Below are positions 28,542 through 44,939 of a stretch of 64,000 nucleotides of DNA, one piece after another. The position numbers were made by a program, and so were the translations under genes. Source of the stretch: Myxococcales bacterium (GTDB lineage: Bacteria > UBA10199 > 2-02-FULL-44-16 > JAAZCA01). How positions within the stretch are numbered: position 1 is the stretch's first letter; each line of letters begins with the position of its first letter. The notes under the pieces were generated by a model. The model did no database searches. It worked only from the letters and a program-made list of their open reading frames with translations, and was not told where the DNA came from. The stretch spans positions 62,001-126,000 of the forward strand of contig JAAZCA010000029.1 in NCBI GenBank assembly GCA_012513515.1. The letters are read 5' to 3'.

Positions 28542-29158
28542 GGTTTAAGCACCTCCTGAACTTTCTCCAACGCCTGCTTCATTATGATTGCGTGATCGTA
28601 GCGCAAAAGGTCGTACACATTGATACCCTCTGCCCTGACCAGTTTAAGGTGCTTGATGTTCCTGACCGACTTCTCCAATTTCTCGTCCTTCGCATCGACT
28701 ACGAGAAGGCAGCTCTCAACACCGAGAGTCTTTAGGAAAGCGACTACCGGCTTGGTCTTGATCTCCTTCACAGGAAACTCATCCAGAATTATGAGCCTGC
28801 CCTCGCCGCTTTTCGCGGAGAGCGCTGAGCGAAGCCCGGCCTTGCGAGCCTTTTTCGGGATCTCGTAACTGTAATCCCTGGGTTTCGGTCCGAACGCCTT
28901 GCCGCCGCCGACAAATATTCCGGCCTTCATAGAGCCATGACGAGCTCTGCCGGTTCCCTTCTGACGATACATCTTGGCGGTCGTGGCGTTAATCTCGCCG
29001 CGCGACTTGCAGAAGGAAGTCCCCCTGCGACGATTGGCGAGTTGCATCTTCACATTTTCGTAAAGAAGCGCCTCATTGATCTTCGTGGCAAAGATCTCGT
29101 CAGAGAGATCCACGCTGCCGACTTCCTTGTTCTCGACATTTATGACTTTCGCCTTCAC
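28538..29158 (-). CDS. rplD: 50S ribosomal protein L4
   Basis: Exit-tunnel protein and, in E. coli, feedback regulator of the S10 operon. 206 aa with the tunnel loop TAKMYRQKGTGRARHGSMKAGIFVGGG (in parts). The start is taken as GTG at 29158 (VKAKVINV), preceded by AAGGAG at 6-7 nt. An ATG at 29191 would add eleven residues absent from the family and has a poorly spaced GGAG. Confidence 0.96.
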   Translation of the reverse strand: MKAKVINVENKEVGSVDLSDEIFATKINEALLYENVKMQLANRRRGTSFCKSRGEINATTAKMYRQKGTGRARHGSMKAGIFVGGGKAFGPKPRDYSYEIPKKARKAGLRSALSAKSGEGRLIILDEFPVKEIKTKPVVAFLKTLGVESCLLVVDAKDEKLEKSVRNIKHLKLVRAEGINVYDLLRYDHAIIMKQALEKVQEVLKP

Positions 29159-29202
29159 AGTAAACTCCTTTTTAAAGCGGGGAGCCCGCATTCACTCCAT
29201 CG

Positions 29203-29946
29203 TTATTTTTGTTCCTCTGTCGCAGCCTCTGTAGCCGGAACATCGGCTTTGGATTCTGCAACCGGCGCGAGATCCGCGGAAGAATTGCCGGCAGCTTTCT
29301 TGAGCTCCGGCCTCTCGCTGATACAGCCATTGGAAAGAACGATCTCGACCAACCCCTCCCTACAACCCGGGATAGCTCCCCTGATAAGTATGGCGTTTTC
29401 TTCCGGCAGTACAGCTGCGACCTGAAGATTTTTTATCGTTACTGCGGTATCGCCCATGTGGCCGGGAAGCCCAGTGTTCTTGAAAACCCTTCCAGGCCAG
29501 GTTCTCATGCCTATGGAACCGGGACGGCGGTGAAAAGTCGAACCATGGGCGGTTGGTCCGCCATGCTTCCCATGCCTCTTCATGACGCCCTGAAAACCGC
29601 GACCCTTAGAAAAACCGCTTACCGCAACCATGTCACCTACCCTGAAGCCAGAGACACAAAGTTCATCGCCCTGATTGAAGGCTGTCACATCGTCTATTCT
29701 AAACTCCTTCAGATGAGCGAACAAAGGCAAAGACTTCTTCTCGAAGTGGCCGCGCATCGGCTTGGTCATCCTGCTAGCCCTCTTTGAAGCGTAGCCTAGT
29801 TGAAGCGCATTGTAGCCATCTCTGTCGATGGTTTTTTTCTGAACCACGACACAGGGGCCAAGTTCCACGACCGTCACAGGGATGTAGGTGCCGTTCTGAT
29901 CGAATATCTGCGTCATACCCTTCTTTTTTCCAATCAAACCTAGCAT
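29203..29946 (-). CDS. rplC: 50S ribosomal protein L3 with acidic C-terminal tail
   Basis: Early assembly protein reaching the peptidyl-transferase centre. The core has [25 protein letters not shown], containing the glutamine that PrmB methylates. At 247 aa it exceeds the usual 205-215 by a tail of about 35 Ala/Glu/Pro-rich residues ([20 protein letters not shown]). Confidence 0.97.
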   Translation of the reverse strand: MLGLIGKKKGMTQIFDQNGTYIPVTVVELGPCVVVQKKTIDRDGYNALQLGYASKRASRMTKPMRGHFEKKSLPLFAHLKEFRIDDVTAFNQGDELCVSGFRVGDMVAVSGFSKGRGFQGVMKRHGKHGGPTAHGSTFHRRPGSIGMRTWPGRVFKNTGLPGHMGDTAVTIKNLQVAAVLPEENAILIRGAIPGCREGLVEIVLSNGCISERPELKKAAGNSSADLAPVAESKADVPATEAATEEQK

Positions 29947-29964
29947 GGGAAACCTCTCGTTCTT

Positions 29965-30291
29965 TTATATCATTTTAATTTCGACATCGACGCCTGAGGA
30001 AAGTTCCAACTTCATCAGGGAATCCACCGTCTGCTGCGTGGGCTCAAGGATGTCGATAAGCCTCTTGTGCGTCCTTATCTCGAACTGCTCCTGCGAACGC
30101 TTGTCCACATGGGGGCTTCTCAGGACGCAATACTTCTCTATCTTCGTCGGAAGCGGAATAGGCCCGGCGATATGCGCGCCAGTCCTCTGGACCGTACCGA
30201 CGATCTCATGCGCCGACTGGTCCAGCAGCTTGTGATCATAAGCCTTGAGCCTGATCCTGATTTTCTGTCCTTTGTCATATTGCGTGCTCAT
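29965..30291 (-). CDS. rpsJ: 30S ribosomal protein S10
   Basis: Head protein that doubles as NusE, partner of NusB and NusG in antitermination. 108 aa: [21 protein letters not shown] and [21 protein letters not shown]. The ATG at 30291 has AGGAG 6 nt upstream; an in-frame codon at 30303 is less likely. Confidence 0.97.
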   Translation of the reverse strand: MSTQYDKGQKIRIRLKAYDHKLLDQSAHEIVGTVQRTGAHIAGPIPLPTKIEKYCVLRSPHVDKRSQEQFEIRTHKRLIDILEPTQQTVDSLMKLELSSGVDVEIKMI

Positions 30292-30305
30292 ATATCTCCT
30301 CACGT

Positions 30306-31496
30306 CTATTCTATAATTTCGGTGACCACTCCGGCGCCGACTGTACGACCGCCCTCGCGCACCGCAAACCTGAGTTCCTTTTCAAGTGCAATAGGGGCTA
30401 TCAACTCTACTTCAGCAGCCACGTTGTCTCCCGGCATCACCATCTCTATATTGTCCGGCAACTGTAAAACCCCTGTAACATCAGTCGTCCTGAAATAAAA
30501 CTGAGGTCGATACCCTTTAAAAAACGGCGTGTGCCTCCCGCCCTCCTCTTTCGTCAGCACGTAGATCTCCGACTTGAACTTTCTGTGCGGCGCTATCGAA
30601 GCGGGCCTCGCAACCACCTGCCCTCTTTCTACATCCTCCCTCTTGGTGCCTCTAAGGAGAAGACCGACATTATCGCCCGCCTCACCTTCATCGAGAATCT
30701 TTTTAAACATCTCTACACCGGTAACGACCGTGCTTTGAGTTTCCCTTAGCCCTACTATCTGAACTTCCTCGCCGGCCTTAACAACTCCTCTTTCAATTCT
30801 TCCCGTGACCACTGTTCCGCGCCCTGAAATGCTGAAAACGTCCTCTATCGGCATCAGAAAAGGCTTTTCCACGGGGCGTTCCGGCTCGGGTATGTAGGAA
30901 TCAATCGCGTCGATCAACTTCCGTATCGAACTGTATCCCACATCCGACGGGTCGCCTTCCATCGCTTTAAGGGCCGACCCTCTTACAACCGGTATTTCAT
31001 CGCCAGGGAACTCGTAGCGGTTGAGAAGCTCTCTTATCTCAAGCTCTACCAGGTCCAACAGCTCAGGATCATCGACCAGATCCACCTTGTTCATGTATAC
31101 TACAATCCTCGGTACTCCAACCTGCCTTGCGAGAAGTATGTGCTCTCGCGTCTGAGGCATCGGTCCATCGGCAGCGCTAACGACCAGGACCGCTCCGTCC
31201 ATCTGCGCCGCGCCGGTTATCATGTTCTTCACATAATCAGCATGCCCGGGGCAATCTACGTGAGCATAGTGGCGATTCTCCGACTGATACTCAACGTGCG
31301 CCGTCGCTATCGTGATGCCACGATCCTTCTCTTCGGGCGCCTTATCTATCTTGTCAAAGGACGTCTCCTCCGCCAGCTTTTTCGTCGCCAAATACTTAGT
31401 TATAGCGCTCGTCAGCGAGGTCTTTCCATGGTCAACGTGCCCTATCGTTCCAACGTTGACGTGCGGCTTCGTCCTCTCAAACCTCGCTTTAGACAT
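30306..31496 (-). CDS. tuf: Elongation factor Tu, copy 1 (str-operon position)
   Basis: GTPase that brings aminoacyl-tRNA to the A site. 396 aa. All G motifs are canonical: GHVDHGKT, switch [15 protein letters not shown] (Arg59-Gly60), [16 protein letters not shown] and SAL. It lies between fusA and rpsJ, where tufA sits in many bacteria. Compared with the second copy at 46767-47972 it shows many substitutions across all three domains, unlike the near-identical tuf pairs of most proteobacteria. Confidence 0.97.
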   Translation of the reverse strand: MSKARFERTKPHVNVGTIGHVDHGKTSLTSAITKYLATKKLAEETSFDKIDKAPEEKDRGITIATAHVEYQSENRHYAHVDCPGHADYVKNMITGAAQMDGAVLVVSAADGPMPQTREHILLARQVGVPRIVVYMNKVDLVDDPELLDLVELEIRELLNRYEFPGDEIPVVRGSALKAMEGDPSDVGYSSIRKLIDAIDSYIPEPERPVEKPFLMPIEDVFSISGRGTVVTGRIERGVVKAGEEVQIVGLRETQSTVVTGVEMFKKILDEGEAGDNVGLLLRGTKREDVERGQVVARPASIAPHRKFKSEIYVLTKEEGGRHTPFFKGYRPQFYFRTTDVTGVLQLPDNIEMVMPGDNVAAEVELIAPIALEKELRFAVREGGRTVGAGVVTEIIE

Positions 31497-31520
31497 CGCC
31501 CCTCCGGCAAGGTCGGCGCA

Positions 31521-33611
31521 TTATCTCACACCCTGGGACCTTGCTATTATTTCATCCGCGACGCTCTTCGGTGCCAGCTCATAGTGCGAAAACTGCATCG
31601 TGTAGGTGGCCCTTCCCTGCGTAGCGCTTCTCAAGTCGGTCGAATACCCAAACATCTTTGAAAGAGGAACCTTCGATGCTATTATCTGCGAACCGGCATG
31701 GGATTCGCTCTTAATAATCTTGCCTCTCCTAGCCGTCAGATCGCCAGTCACAGCGCCGAGGTAATCATCCGGCACGACGACTTCAACGGACATTATCGGC
31801 TCTAAGATAATCGGCGAAGCCTTACGAACAGCGTCCTTAAAGGCCATCGAAGCACAAATCTTAAAGGCCATATCCGACGAATCGACCTCATGATACGAGC
31901 CATCGAAAACGCTGACCTTCACATCGACCAGAGGATAGCCAGCGATAACTCCGCCCTGCATCGCCTCTTCAATGCCCTTCTTCACTGCCGTCATATATTC
32001 CCTGGGAATGGAACCGCCCTTGGTATCATCCGTGAAGTGAAGACCGCTGCCTCTTTCTCCAGGAGCAACGGTAAGGCATACGTGAGCATACTGTCCCCTG
32101 CCGCCTGTCTGCTTGACATACTTGTTTTCGATTTCGGCAAGCTTCGTCACGCTCTCGCGATAAGCGACCTGCGGCTTACCGACGTTGGCCTCCACACCAA
32201 ACTCGCGCACGAGCCTATCGACGATGATCTCGAGATGAAGTTCTCCCATTCCGGAGATGACGGTCTGGGCCGTTTCCTGATCCACGGAAACCTTAAAGGT
32301 AGGATCTTCATGCGCCAGCTTCTGCAGCGAAAGACCCAATCTCTCCTCATCGGCTCTGGTCTTTGGCTCGATTGCAATGGATATAACCGGTTCCGGAAAT
32401 TCCATCTTTTCGAGGACTATCGGTTTTCCTTCATTGCAAAGAGTGTCGCCAGTTCCGGTGAACTTCAAACCGACCGCAGCCAGGATATCTCCAGCCTCGG
32501 CCATACCTACCTCTTCACGCTTATTAGCGTGCATCCTGAGAACTCGGCCGATCCTTTCGCGTTTACCCTTAACGGAATTCCAGAGCGACTGTCCGCTCTC
32601 GACCCTTCCGGAATAAACCCTGAAGTAAGTGAGCTGACCGACGTAAGGATCGGTCATCACCTTGAACGCAAGGGCCGCAAAGGGCTCTTCGATCGAGGAC
32701 TTTCTGGTTTCGATCAATTCCTCTTTTGAAGGGTTGACGCCCTGAACAGGAGGAATGTCGATCGGAGCAGGCAGAAGATTTACTATGGCATCAAGAAGAA
32801 GCTGTACGCCCTTGTTCTTGAAAGCCGATCCGCAGAAAACGGGATTTACCTTCATCTGCAGCGTCGCTTTGCGCGCAGCTGAGATTATTTCCTCTTCCGA
32901 AAGCTCATGGCTTTCGAGGTACTTATGAAGAATTGCATCGTCGGCTTCGACGACAGACTCGATCATCAGTTCCCTGTATTCGGCCGCCCGCGCCTTCATC
33001 TCTTCAGGGATCTCGACAATCTCGAAAACCGATCCCTTTTCACTGTCGCTAAAGATGACCGCTTTGTTACGTACCAAATCAACTACACCTCTGTGTTCAG
33101 ATTCAGTGCCGAGAGGAAGTTGAAACGCGACGGCGTTTACCCCTAGCCTGTCCTTCATCATCTGGATGGTCCTGAAAAAATTGGCGCCGATGCGGTCCAT
33201 CTTGTTTACGAAGGCTATCATCGGCACATTATGGCGCCTGGCTTGTCTCCATACTGTTTCCGATTGGGGCTCAACGCCAGCGACTGAATCAAACAAACCT
33301 ACCGCACCATCGAGAACTCTGAGGCTTCTTTCGACCTCGGCTGTGAAGTCCACGTGACCCGGCGTATCTATTATATTGATGGTGCAATCTTTCCATTTGC
33401 AGGTAGTGGCAGCCGATGTGATCGTTATACCGCGTTCCTGCTCCTGCTCCATCCAGTCCATCACGGCAGTGCCTTCATGAACCTCACCGAGCTTATAAGT
33501 GACGCCTGTATAAAAAAGGATGCGCTCGGAAACGGTAGTTTTCCCCGCGTCGATATGCGCGACTATCCCGATATTTCTTATCTTCTCTAGATTTAAACCA
33601 GCACCTATCAT
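31521..33611 (-). CDS. fusA: Elongation factor G
   Basis: Translocase GTPase, 696 aa. G motifs AHIDAGKTT, switch [24 protein letters not shown] and NKMDRIGA are all canonical. Domain IV is marked by [16 protein letters not shown] and the C-terminus by [21 protein letters not shown] second, divergent EF-G-like protein is encoded at 49895-51964. Confidence 0.98.
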   Translation of the reverse strand: MIGAGLNLEKIRNIGIVAHIDAGKTTVSERILFYTGVTYKLGEVHEGTAVMDWMEQEQERGITITSAATTCKWKDCTINIIDTPGHVDFTAEVERSLRVLDGAVGLFDSVAGVEPQSETVWRQARRHNVPMIAFVNKMDRIGANFFRTIQMMKDRLGVNAVAFQLPLGTESEHRGVVDLVRNKAVIFSDSEKGSVFEIVEIPEEMKARAAEYRELMIESVVEADDAILHKYLESHELSEEEIISAARKATLQMKVNPVFCGSAFKNKGVQLLLDAIVNLLPAPIDIPPVQGVNPSKEELIETRKSSIEEPFAALAFKVMTDPYVGQLTYFRVYSGRVESGQSLWNSVKGKRERIGRVLRMHANKREEVGMAEAGDILAAVGLKFTGTGDTLCNEGKPIVLEKMEFPEPVISIAIEPKTRADEERLGLSLQKLAHEDPTFKVSVDQETAQTVISGMGELHLEIIVDRLVREFGVEANVGKPQVAYRESVTKLAEIENKYVKQTGGRGQYAHVCLTVAPGERGSGLHFTDDTKGGSIPREYMTAVKKGIEEAMQGGVIAGYPLVDVKVSVFDGSYHEVDSSDMAFKICASMAFKDAVRKASPIILEPIMSVEVVVPDDYLGAVTGDLTARRGKIIKSESHAGSQIIASKVPLSKMFGYSTDLRSATQGRATYTMQFSHYELAPKSVADEIIARSQGVR

Positions 33612-33689
33612 AAAACCTTCCTTACAGACCCGCCTGACAATACATCAGTTATACTGCAGCATGCTATCAAAGAGCATCCCGCTGATTGA

Positions 33690-34163
33690 CTACCAGCGGT
33701 AGTGGGCAAAAGCCTTGTTGGCCTCGGCCATCTTATGAGTATCCTCGCGCTTCTTTACCGCAGCGCCCTTATTCTCCAGAGCCTCAAGCAGCTCTGCGGC
33801 AATTCTATCCTTCATAGTGTTCTCGCCGCGCGATCTTGCGGCGCCGAGCAACCAGCGAAGCCCAAGTGAAATCTTTCTGTCGGAGCGCACTTCCGTCGGA
33901 ACCTGGTAAGTTGCACCGCCGACCCTGCGCGACCTGACTTCAACTATCGGCTTTATGTTTTCCATCGCCTGCTTGAAGATCTTCACAGGATCATCCTGTT
34001 TCTTCTCCTGCAGAACGTCGAAAGCGCCGTAGACGATCTTTTCTGCTATCGACTTCTTTCCGCTCCACATCAAATTCGTAATAAACTTGGAGACCAGCTG
34101 ATCGCCATACTTCGGATCCGCAACAACCGTCCTCTTAAGACTTCCTCTTTTTTTCCTTGGCAT
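33690..34163 (-). CDS. rpsG: 30S ribosomal protein S7
   Basis: Nucleates the 30S head and contacts E-site tRNA; in E. coli it represses its own operon. 157 aa: [21 protein letters not shown] and the C-terminal [15 protein letters not shown]. Confidence 0.98.
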   Translation of the reverse strand: MPRKKRGSLKRTVVADPKYGDQLVSKFITNLMWSGKKSIAEKIVYGAFDVLQEKKQDDPVKIFKQAMENIKPIVEVRSRRVGGATYQVPTEVRSDRKISLGLRWLLGAARSRGENTMKDRIAAELLEALENKGAAVKKREDTHKMAEANKAFAHYRW

Positions 34164-34218
34164 CGCCTACCTCTTATAAATCATTCCTGAGTTAAAACCC
34201 GCCTAGACAAAAAACCGA

Positions 34219-34590
34219 TTACTTCGGCCTTTTTGCACCATACTTGGAACGGCTCTTCCTCCTATTTTCAACACCGGTAGAATCCAGAGTTCCACGAACT
34301 ATATGATAGCGAACTCCGGGGATATCCTTGACACGACCACCGCGCACCATCACAACTGAGTGCTCCTGCAGGTTGTGCCCCTCACCCGGTATGTAAGATG
34401 TAACTTCAATTCCATTCGTAAGACGAATTCTGGCAACCTTTCTCAAAGCCGAGTTAGGTTTCTTAGGGGTGGCTGTATAAACTCGAACACAGACGCCCCT
34501 CTTCTGCGGACACCGCATTAGAGCGGGAGAAGATGTTCTCACCTTCAATTTCCGTCTTCCGACCCTAACCAATTGATTTATAGTTGGCAT
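34219..34590 (-). CDS. rpsL: 30S ribosomal protein S12
   Basis: Decoding-centre protein, 123 aa. The streptomycin hotspots read [11 protein letters not shown] and [12 protein letters not shown], the drug-sensitive wild-type form, including the aspartate that RimO can methylthiolate. Confidence 0.98.
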   Translation of the reverse strand: MPTINQLVRVGRRKLKVRTSSPALMRCPQKRGVCVRVYTATPKKPNSALRKVARIRLTNGIEVTSYIPGEGHNLQEHSVVMVRGGRVKDIPGVRYHIVRGTLDSTGVENRRKSRSKYGAKRPK

Positions 34591-34664
34591 AACACTCCAT
34601 TTCCGTCTTTTTCAGGCGACGTGAGCCTATCAATTTTACCTTCAATTACGGGAAGTTACATGAA

Positions 34665-34723
34665 CCGCCGCCTCACCTAAGGCGAAGCGGCGGGACCCTA
34701 ACAAAAGGACTTTTCGAAGTCAA
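34665..34723 (-). promoter_or_regulatory. Candidate internal promoter and leader hairpin before rpsL
   Basis: In the 175-bp rpoC-rpsL space, minus strand: TTGACT (34718-34723), 17-nt spacer, TAGGGT (34695-34700). Immediately downstream comes a 13-bp hairpin with two wobble pairs, CCGCCGCTTCGCC-TTA-GGTGAGGCGGCGG (34665-34693). The hairpin would lie at the very 5' end of an mRNA started here. It could also act as attenuator or processing site for read-through from rpoC. Confidence 0.45.
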
Positions 34724-34765
34724 GGTATTTACACAACTTTTTTAACGTAAAGTCATTTCTAATAG

Positions 34766-38899
<4,134 letters not shown>

Positions 38900-38916
38900 A
38901 ACGCTCCCAGAAATTA

Positions 38917-41900
38917 TTATTCGTGTTCAATCAGCTCTACATCCAGACAAAGGGCCTGAAGTTCCTTTATCAGGACCTTGAACGACTCCGGAAGTCCGGG
39001 CTCCAAAATCTTCTCACCCTTGACTATGGCTTCGTACATCCTGGTTCTGCCGATCACATCATCCGACTTCACGGTCAGGAACTCCTGGAGCGCATAAGCT
39101 GCGCCATAGGCCTCAAGCGCCCAGACTTCCATTTCTCCGAGTCTCTGTCCCCCGAACTGCGCCTTTCCTCCCAACGGCTGCTGGGTAACGAGCGAGTACG
39201 GTCCGATCGAACGTGCGTGCAGCTTCTCGTCGACCAGGTGATGCAACTTGAGCATGTACATGACACCGACTGTTACCGGTGAATCGAAAGCCTCCCCGGT
39301 CCTTCCATCGAAAAGCGTAGTCTGTCCTGAAAGTGGCAGACCAGCCTTTTTGAGCATCCCTTTGACTTCATCTTCCGAAGCTCCATCAAAAACCGGAGAT
39401 GCAAATGGCACTCCCCTCTTAAGCTTAAGCAGCATTTCACGGATCTGCTTTTCAGATGCCTTGGATAAAAATTCTTCCATAGCTGAAGAATTATAGATCT
39501 TCTTTATTTCAGCTATCGCATCGTCCCTAGCCCTGTCTATGTAGGGCTGAAGGGCTTCGCCAAGTTGCTTCGCTGCCCAGCCCAGATGAGCCTCAAAAAC
39601 CTGTCCGACGTTCATACGGGACGGGACGCCAAGAGGATTCAAAATGATATCGACCGGAGTTCCATCCTGAAGATATGGCATATCCTCTTCGGGAAGAATT
39701 CTTGAAATGACGCCCTTGTTTCCGTGTCGGCCTGCCATCTTGTCGCCGACGGCGAGCTTCCTCTTGATAGCGACGAATATCTTCACGATTTTGATCACTC
39801 CAGGAGGCAGCTCGTCACCCTTGGTGACGCGACTGACCTTCTGGTCGTACATCATCCTGACAAGGTCTTCCTGGTCCTCGACGTTTTCAAAGATATCGGC
39901 GAGCTCTGACTCGATCTCTTCGCCACCCTCTACGGATATCTCAGACCACTTATTGAAAGGAATCTTGTTGAGGGTATCATCAGTGATGGTCTTTCCCTTC
40001 TGCAGAAGAACCCTCTCTTCCTCTTCGTCCATCACCTTGGACCTGGAAACTTTACCCACGAGCAGCTGCTTTATCCTCTTGGCGGCCGTATCGCGGATGC
40101 CTTTCAGTTCAACGTCGAGATCCTTGCGGATCTTGATCTTTTCCTCGTCCTGGATCTCCTTCGCGCGATCGTCAAGCTCTACGCCCTCGCGACTGAAAAC
40201 CTGAGCGCCGATTATGACTCCCCCAACTCCGGGTGGAACCCTGAGGCTCGTATCCTTGACGTCGCCAGCCTTGTCGCCAAAGATGGCGCGCAGCAAACGC
40301 TCTTCGGGAGAAAGTTGAGTTTCGCCCTTGGGGGTTACTTTTCCAACGAGAATATCACCGGGTTTAACTTCTGCGCCTATCCTGATTATGCCGGATTCGT
40401 CGAGATCTTTAAGTGCCTCGTCTCCGACGTTTGGAATATCGCGCGTCACATCTTCCTTGCCGAGCTTCGTATCTCTGGCTGCACATTCAAATTCTTCGAT
40501 GTGTATCGAGGTGTACGAATCCTCTTTCAGAACTCTCTCGCTGATCAGTATGGAGTCTTCGAAGTTATACCCGCCCCATGGCATGAAAGCGACAACTACG
40601 TTGCGGCCGAGAGCGAGTTCGCCTTCATCCGTCGCGCCTCCATCGGCTATCACGTCGCCTTTTTTAACTTTATCACCAATATCGACTATCGGCTTTTGAT
40701 TGATGCACGTGCTCTGGTTTGACCTTCTAAATTTTGTCAGGTTATAGATATCGACATCGGAGCTGAATTTCTTTCTATCCGCCTTGTCGGCCCTCACGAC
40801 GATTCTGTTCGCATCGACCTCAGTGACAATTCCATCTCTCTTCGCTACGACGGTAACGCCTGAGTCAGCGGCGACAAGAGCCTCAACTCCCGTTCCAATC
40901 AGAGGAGATTCGGTTCTCAAGAGCGGAACCGCCTGTCTCTGCATGTTCGCTCCCATGAGAGCCCTGTTGGCATCATCATGTTCCAAAAATGGAATAAGCG
41001 CGGCTGCCACGGAAACCAACTGCTGTGGAGAAACGTCCATCAGCTTCACGTCGTTTCTGTCAGCGAGAACATATTCACCACGGTGCCTCGCTTGCACCAG
41101 AGGGTGCTTGAAGTGACCCTTTGCATCGAGCATCGCGTTAGCCTGCGCTATAGAAATATCCGCCTCCTCAAGCGCCGAACAATATTTGACATTGTCGGTA
41201 ACTTTGCTGCCCTCGATAAGACGGTAGGGGGTCTCGATGAAGCCGTAGTCGTTGACTCTGCTGTATATTGAAAGAGAGGAAATAAGACCGATATTCGGGC
41301 CTTCCGGGGTTTCAACCGGACATATCCTTCCATAGTGAGTCGGGTGAACGTCTCTGACTTCAAAGCCAGCCCTTTCTCTTGTCAGGCCCCCCGGCCCAAG
41401 GGCTGAAAGCCTTCTCTTGTGAGTAATTTCAGAAAGCGGATTCGTCTGGTCCATGAACTGGGACAGCTGTGAAGAACCGAAGAATTCCTTGATCACAGCG
41501 GCGACCGGCTTTGGATTTATGAGGTCATTAGGCATCAGGGTTTCCACATCCTGAAGGCTCATACGCTCCCTTATCGCCCTCTCCATTCTGACCAAGCCGA
41601 CCCTGTATTGATTCTCCAACAACTCACCAACCGAGCGCACACGCCTGTTGCCGAGGTGATCGATGTCGTCTATTTCACCCTCACCGTCCTTGAGCCCCAC
41701 CAGATATTTGACCGTGGCAAGTATGTCTTCATTGCGCAGGGTGCTGATCTCAAGCGGAACATCGAAGCGAAACTTGTAGTTCAGTTTTAGACGGCCAACC
41801 TTTGAAAGGTCATAGCGCTCTGGATTTGAAAAAAGATTTTCAAAGAGCGACTGCGCCGCCTCAGGAGTTGAAGGGTCGCCGGGACGAAGCCGTCTATAAA

Positions 41901-43014
41901 TCTCCAACCTTGCCTCTTCCGGAGTTGAGACCTTGTCCGAAAGGATCGTGTTCCTGATGTAAGGCCCGACGTTGAGATCATCTATGAACAGAAGTGATAT
42001 CTCGGGAATCTTGCTCTTGTAGATTTCCTCGAGCTTCTCCTCAGTCAAAACCTCATTGACCGCAAGTATCACCTCTCCGGTCGACTGATCGACTATGTCA
42101 TGAGCTGCGATGCGGTCTATCATCTCCGAGGAATCAACTGCAATCCGAAGCCCCTTGGTCGCAGCCAGTTTTTCAACGCTTTTTCTGTTAAAGCGCTTGC
42201 CCTTTTTAAGAAGCACCTCGCCGGAAGAATCTTTTACATCCTTCGTAGCTCTCTGGTAAATGAGAACGGAAGGCTCGACGCTTTTTTCTATTTTGTTTTT
42301 GCCACCGATGTAGAAAGTTTCGCTCTTGTAAAATGTATTTAAAAGATCCTCGACGGAATAACCGAGAGCTCGCAGAAGGACTGTGGCCAGCATCTTCCTT
42401 CTTCTGTCAATCCTGACGTGGATCAGGTCTTTGGAATCAAATTCAAAATCGAGCCATGCACCGCGATACGGAATAATTCTGGCAGCGAACAGAAGTTTCC
42501 CGGAGGCATGGGTTTTACCCTTGTCGTGTTCGAAAAATACTCCCGGGCTTCTGTGGAGTTGGGAAACGATAACTCTTTCGGTGCCGTTTATTATGAAGGT
42601 ACCGAAATCGGTCATCAGCGGAACTTCGCCGAAATAGACCTCCTGCTCCTTTACGTCACGTATGGATTGCGCGCCGGTCGCTTCATCGACATCCCAAACA
42701 ACCAGGCGCACCAGAACGCGTATGGGAGCGGCGTAGGTCATGCCTCGGTTTCTGCATTCCTCCTCGTCGTAACGGGGAGCGTCCAGATCGTAGCTCACGA
42801 ACTCAAGGGATGCGGACTGGTTAAAGCCCTTTATGGGGAATACGCTTTTAAAAACACCCTGAAGACCGACATCTTCCCTCTGATCGGCAGGTATGTCCTT
42901 CTGCAAAAACTGTTCGAAAGATCGCTGTTGAATCTCGACCAGGTTTGGCACCTTGACGACTTCTTTTATCTTCGAAAAGTTCTCACGGAAGCGACGAACC
43001 GGGTAGGTTGCCAT
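38917..43014 (-). CDS. rpoB: DNA-directed RNA polymerase subunit beta
   Basis: Second-largest RNA polymerase subunit, 1365 aa. The rifampicin pocket reads [31 protein letters not shown], with the Asp, His and Ser positions wild type, so the enzyme should be drug sensitive. Active-site lysines lie in [12 protein letters not shown] and [13 protein letters not shown]. It ends 17 bp before rpoC. Confidence 0.98.
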   Translation of the reverse strand: MATYPVRRFRENFSKIKEVVKVPNLVEIQQRSFEQFLQKDIPADQREDVGLQGVFKSVFPIKGFNQSASLEFVSYDLDAPRYDEEECRNRGMTYAAPIRVLVRLVVWDVDEATGAQSIRDVKEQEVYFGEVPLMTDFGTFIINGTERVIVSQLHRSPGVFFEHDKGKTHASGKLLFAARIIPYRGAWLDFEFDSKDLIHVRIDRRRKMLATVLLRALGYSVEDLLNTFYKSETFYIGGKNKIEKSVEPSVLIYQRATKDVKDSSGEVLLKKGKRFNRKSVEKLAATKGLRIAVDSSEMIDRIAAHDIVDQSTGEVILAVNEVLTEEKLEEIYKSKIPEISLLFIDDLNVGPYIRNTILSDKVSTPEEARLEIYRRLRPGDPSTPEAAQSLFENLFSNPERYDLSKVGRLKLNYKFRFDVPLEISTLRNEDILATVKYLVGLKDGEGEIDDIDHLGNRRVRSVGELLENQYRVGLVRMERAIRERMSLQDVETLMPNDLINPKPVAAVIKEFFGSSQLSQFMDQTNPLSEITHKRRLSALGPGGLTRERAGFEVRDVHPTHYGRICPVETPEGPNIGLISSLSIYSRVNDYGFIETPYRLIEGSKVTDNVKYCSALEEADISIAQANAMLDAKGHFKHPLVQARHRGEYVLADRNDVKLMDVSPQQLVSVAAALIPFLEHDDANRALMGANMQRQAVPLLRTESPLIGTGVEALVAADSGVTVVAKRDGIVTEVDANRIVVRADKADRKKFSSDVDIYNLTKFRRSNQSTCINQKPIVDIGDKVKKGDVIADGGATDEGELALGRNVVVAFMPWGGYNFEDSILISERVLKEDSYTSIHIEEFECAARDTKLGKEDVTRDIPNVGDEALKDLDESGIIRIGAEVKPGDILVGKVTPKGETQLSPEERLLRAIFGDKAGDVKDTSLRVPPGVGGVIIGAQVFSREGVELDDRAKEIQDEEKIKIRKDLDVELKGIRDTAAKRIKQLLVGKVSRSKVMDEEEERVLLQKGKTITDDTLNKIPFNKWSEISVEGGEEIESELADIFENVEDQEDLVRMMYDQKVSRVTKGDELPPGVIKIVKIFVAIKRKLAVGDKMAGRHGNKGVISRILPEEDMPYLQDGTPVDIILNPLGVPSRMNVGQVFEAHLGWAAKQLGEALQPYIDRARDDAIAEIKKIYNSSAMEEFLSKASEKQIREMLLKLKRGVPFASPVFDGASEDEVKGMLKKAGLPLSGQTTLFDGRTGEAFDSPVTVGVMYMLKLHHLVDEKLHARSIGPYSLVTQQPLGGKAQFGGQRLGEMEVWALEAYGAAYALQEFLTVKSDDVIGRTRMYEAIVKGEKILEPGLPESFKVLIKELQALCLDVELIEHE

Positions 43015-43092
43015 ATCGACTCCTCACTTCTAACGATGTGTTGGACGCTCCCCCGCCGTGCGGAGGCTACGCCGTAAATTAGCTAATAGGCA

Positions 43093-43128
43093 TTGCGCGC
43101 AAGGGCTCCGAAAGACCCTCACGCGCAA
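43093..43128 (-). promoter_or_regulatory. Hairpin in the rplL-rpoB spacer (attenuator or RNase III site)
   Basis: TTGCGCGTGAGGG and CCCTTGCGCGCAA form a 13-bp stem with two wobble pairs and a 10-nt loop, 20-55 nt after the rplL stop. No T-run follows. In E. coli the same spacer holds a partial terminator and an RNase III cut that set the ribosomal-protein to polymerase ratio; by position this hairpin may do the same. Confidence 0.5.
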
Positions 43129-43147
43129 CTATGTTCATGGAAAAAGC

Positions 43148-43525
43148 TTATTTTATTTCCACCTTTGCACCAGCGGCTTCCAACTTCTTCTTCATCTCTT
43201 CTGCCTCTTCCTTCGTGACGCCTTCCTTTACGACCTTCGGAGCGCCTTCGACCAAATCCTTGGCTTCCTTGAGGCCCAAGCCAGTGATAGCACGAACTTC
43301 TTTGATCGTATTGATCTTGTTTGCACCGGCATCGGCGAGAACGACGTTGAATTCGGTCTTCTCTTCCACCGCTTCCGCTGCCGCTCCAGGAGCTGCTGCG
43401 ATAGCAACAGGGGCCGCCGCTGAAACGCCGAAGGTCTCTTCGAGCTGCTTCACCAAGTCAGCCACTTCCATGAGCGTCATCGCCTTTAGTGATTCGACAA
43501 TCTGTTCTTTGCTTACCGTAGACAT
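43148..43525 (-). CDS. rplL: 50S ribosomal protein L7/L12
   Basis: Stalk protein that recruits translational GTPases. 125 aa: N-terminal dimer helix, Ala-rich hinge ([21 protein letters not shown]), and C-terminal domain [35 protein letters not shown]. Confidence 0.98.
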   Translation of the reverse strand: MSTVSKEQIVESLKAMTLMEVADLVKQLEETFGVSAAAPVAIAAAPGAAAEAVEEKTEFNVVLADAGANKINTIKEVRAITGLGLKEAKDLVEGAPKVVKEGVTKEEAEEMKKKLEAAGAKVEIK

Positions 43526-43635
43526 CTAATGCCTCCTTTAAACCACCCCAGATGACGACGTACCGTACCCCGTTACGACTCCAAGTGGGCCCCGCGGCTC
43601 GCGCGAGAATTAAGTGAATTAGATTACATTTTGAA

Positions 43636-44154
43636 TCACTGCTGTTTGCTTTCCTTGATGGCGTTCAGAGCATAAACAAGCTTTCTCGGAATCGCTGCGA
43701 GCACTCCAGCCATGTTTGTCGCGGGGGCACTCATCGAAGCCAGTGCGCGGGCCAAGAGCTCTTCGCGCGAAGGCATCTTCGAAAGCTTGTCGATGTCATT
43801 AGCCGTAAGTGCCGAACCATCGAGGTATCCGCCCTTAAGGATCAAATTCGCATGATCCTTAGCGAAGGCCATTACTATCTTCGCCGGGCTCACCGGATCG
43901 GACTCGGAAGAAATAAGCGCTGTGGGGCCGGTGAAATAGGTGGAAAGATTTTCCAGACCATGCGCCTTGAGAACCAGCTTCATCAATCTATTCTTCACAA
44001 CCTTGAGAGAAGATTTCTCTTTGCGGAGTTTGGAACGGAGCTCGTTGAGCTCGGAGACTTTCATCCCGCGGTAGTCCGTAAATATCATAGCCTTGGCGGC
44101 TTCCATGCGCTTGGTAAGAGCGTCTATCTCTTTCACTTTCTGTTCACGTCTCAC
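43636..44154 (-). CDS. rplJ: 50S ribosomal protein L10
   Basis: Base of the L7/L12 stalk, 172 aa (IFTDYRGMKVSELNELRSKLRK). Only 35 bp separate it from rplA, so an E. coli-style long L10 leader is absent. A 110-bp spacer precedes rplL. Confidence 0.97.
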   Translation of the reverse strand: MRREQKVKEIDALTKRMEAAKAMIFTDYRGMKVSELNELRSKLRKEKSSLKVVKNRLMKLVLKAHGLENLSTYFTGPTALISSESDPVSPAKIVMAFAKDHANLILKGGYLDGSALTANDIDKLSKMPSREELLARALASMSAPATNMAGVLAAIPRKLVYALNAIKESKQQ

Positions 44155-44189
44155 AATATCCTCCTTGAGGCAAAAGCCTTAATTTTCAA

Positions 44190-44879
44190 TTAAAGAGAAT
44201 TCACATCAACCCGTAAACCAGGGGACATCGTCGATGAAATGGCCAACCCTAAAATATAGGTGCCCTTTGACGCCGGTGGTTTCGCCTTGTTTATGGAGTC
44301 GATTATGGCGAGAATATTGTCCTTGAGTTTCTGCGCTCCAAAACTGCGTTTTCCTACGGGAGCGTGCACGATGGCAGCTTTGTCGATCCTGAATTCCACC
44401 TTGCCCGCCTTCTGTTCAGCAACTGCCTTGGTCACATCCATAGTGACTGTGCCAAGCTTCGGGTTGGGCATGAGCCCTCTGGGTCCCAAGACCTTGCCCA
44501 GCTTGCCAACAACGCCCATCATATCCGGAGTCGCTATGACCTTGTCAAAATCCATAAAGCCGCCTTGGATCTTCTCAGCAAGATCATCGCCACCCACAAC
44601 ATCAGCGCCGGCCTGCGTGGCCTCTGCGACTTTATCGCCCTTAGCAAAGACGGCGACCCTGACTTTTTTTCCGATCCCATGGGGAAGTCCGCATGAACCG
44701 CGAACGGTCTGGTCGGTTTGCTTGGCATCGATGCCGAGTTTCACTGCGATATCGACCGTCTCGTCAAATTTGGCCTTGGCAAAGCTATCCAAAATAGCGA
44801 GAGCCTCTTCGAGCGTATACTTCTTGTTGGAATCCACTTTCTCTCGATTAGCCTTGTACTTTTTTCCTTGCCCCTTCAT
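44190..44879 (-). CDS. rplA: 50S ribosomal protein L1
   Basis: L1-stalk protein, 229 aa: [20 protein letters not shown] and [26 protein letters not shown] are diagnostic. In many bacteria L1 also represses translation of rplK-rplA. Confidence 0.98.
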   Translation of the reverse strand: MKGQGKKYKANREKVDSNKKYTLEEALAILDSFAKAKFDETVDIAVKLGIDAKQTDQTVRGSCGLPHGIGKKVRVAVFAKGDKVAEATQAGADVVGGDDLAEKIQGGFMDFDKVIATPDMMGVVGKLGKVLGPRGLMPNPKLGTVTMDVTKAVAEQKAGKVEFRIDKAAIVHAPVGKRSFGAQKLKDNILAIIDSINKAKPPASKGTYILGLAISSTMSPGLRVDVNSL

Positions 44880-44939
44880 TTCGCACCTCCGTTGTGCCAG
44901 CGTGGGAACCGACTATCGGGGCCCACTCCAACAGTGATA

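Noticed and set aside
38917-43014. Rifampicin-resistance change in rpoB
   Set aside because: The resistance-region residues visible ([18 protein letters not shown]) are the usual sensitive ones.
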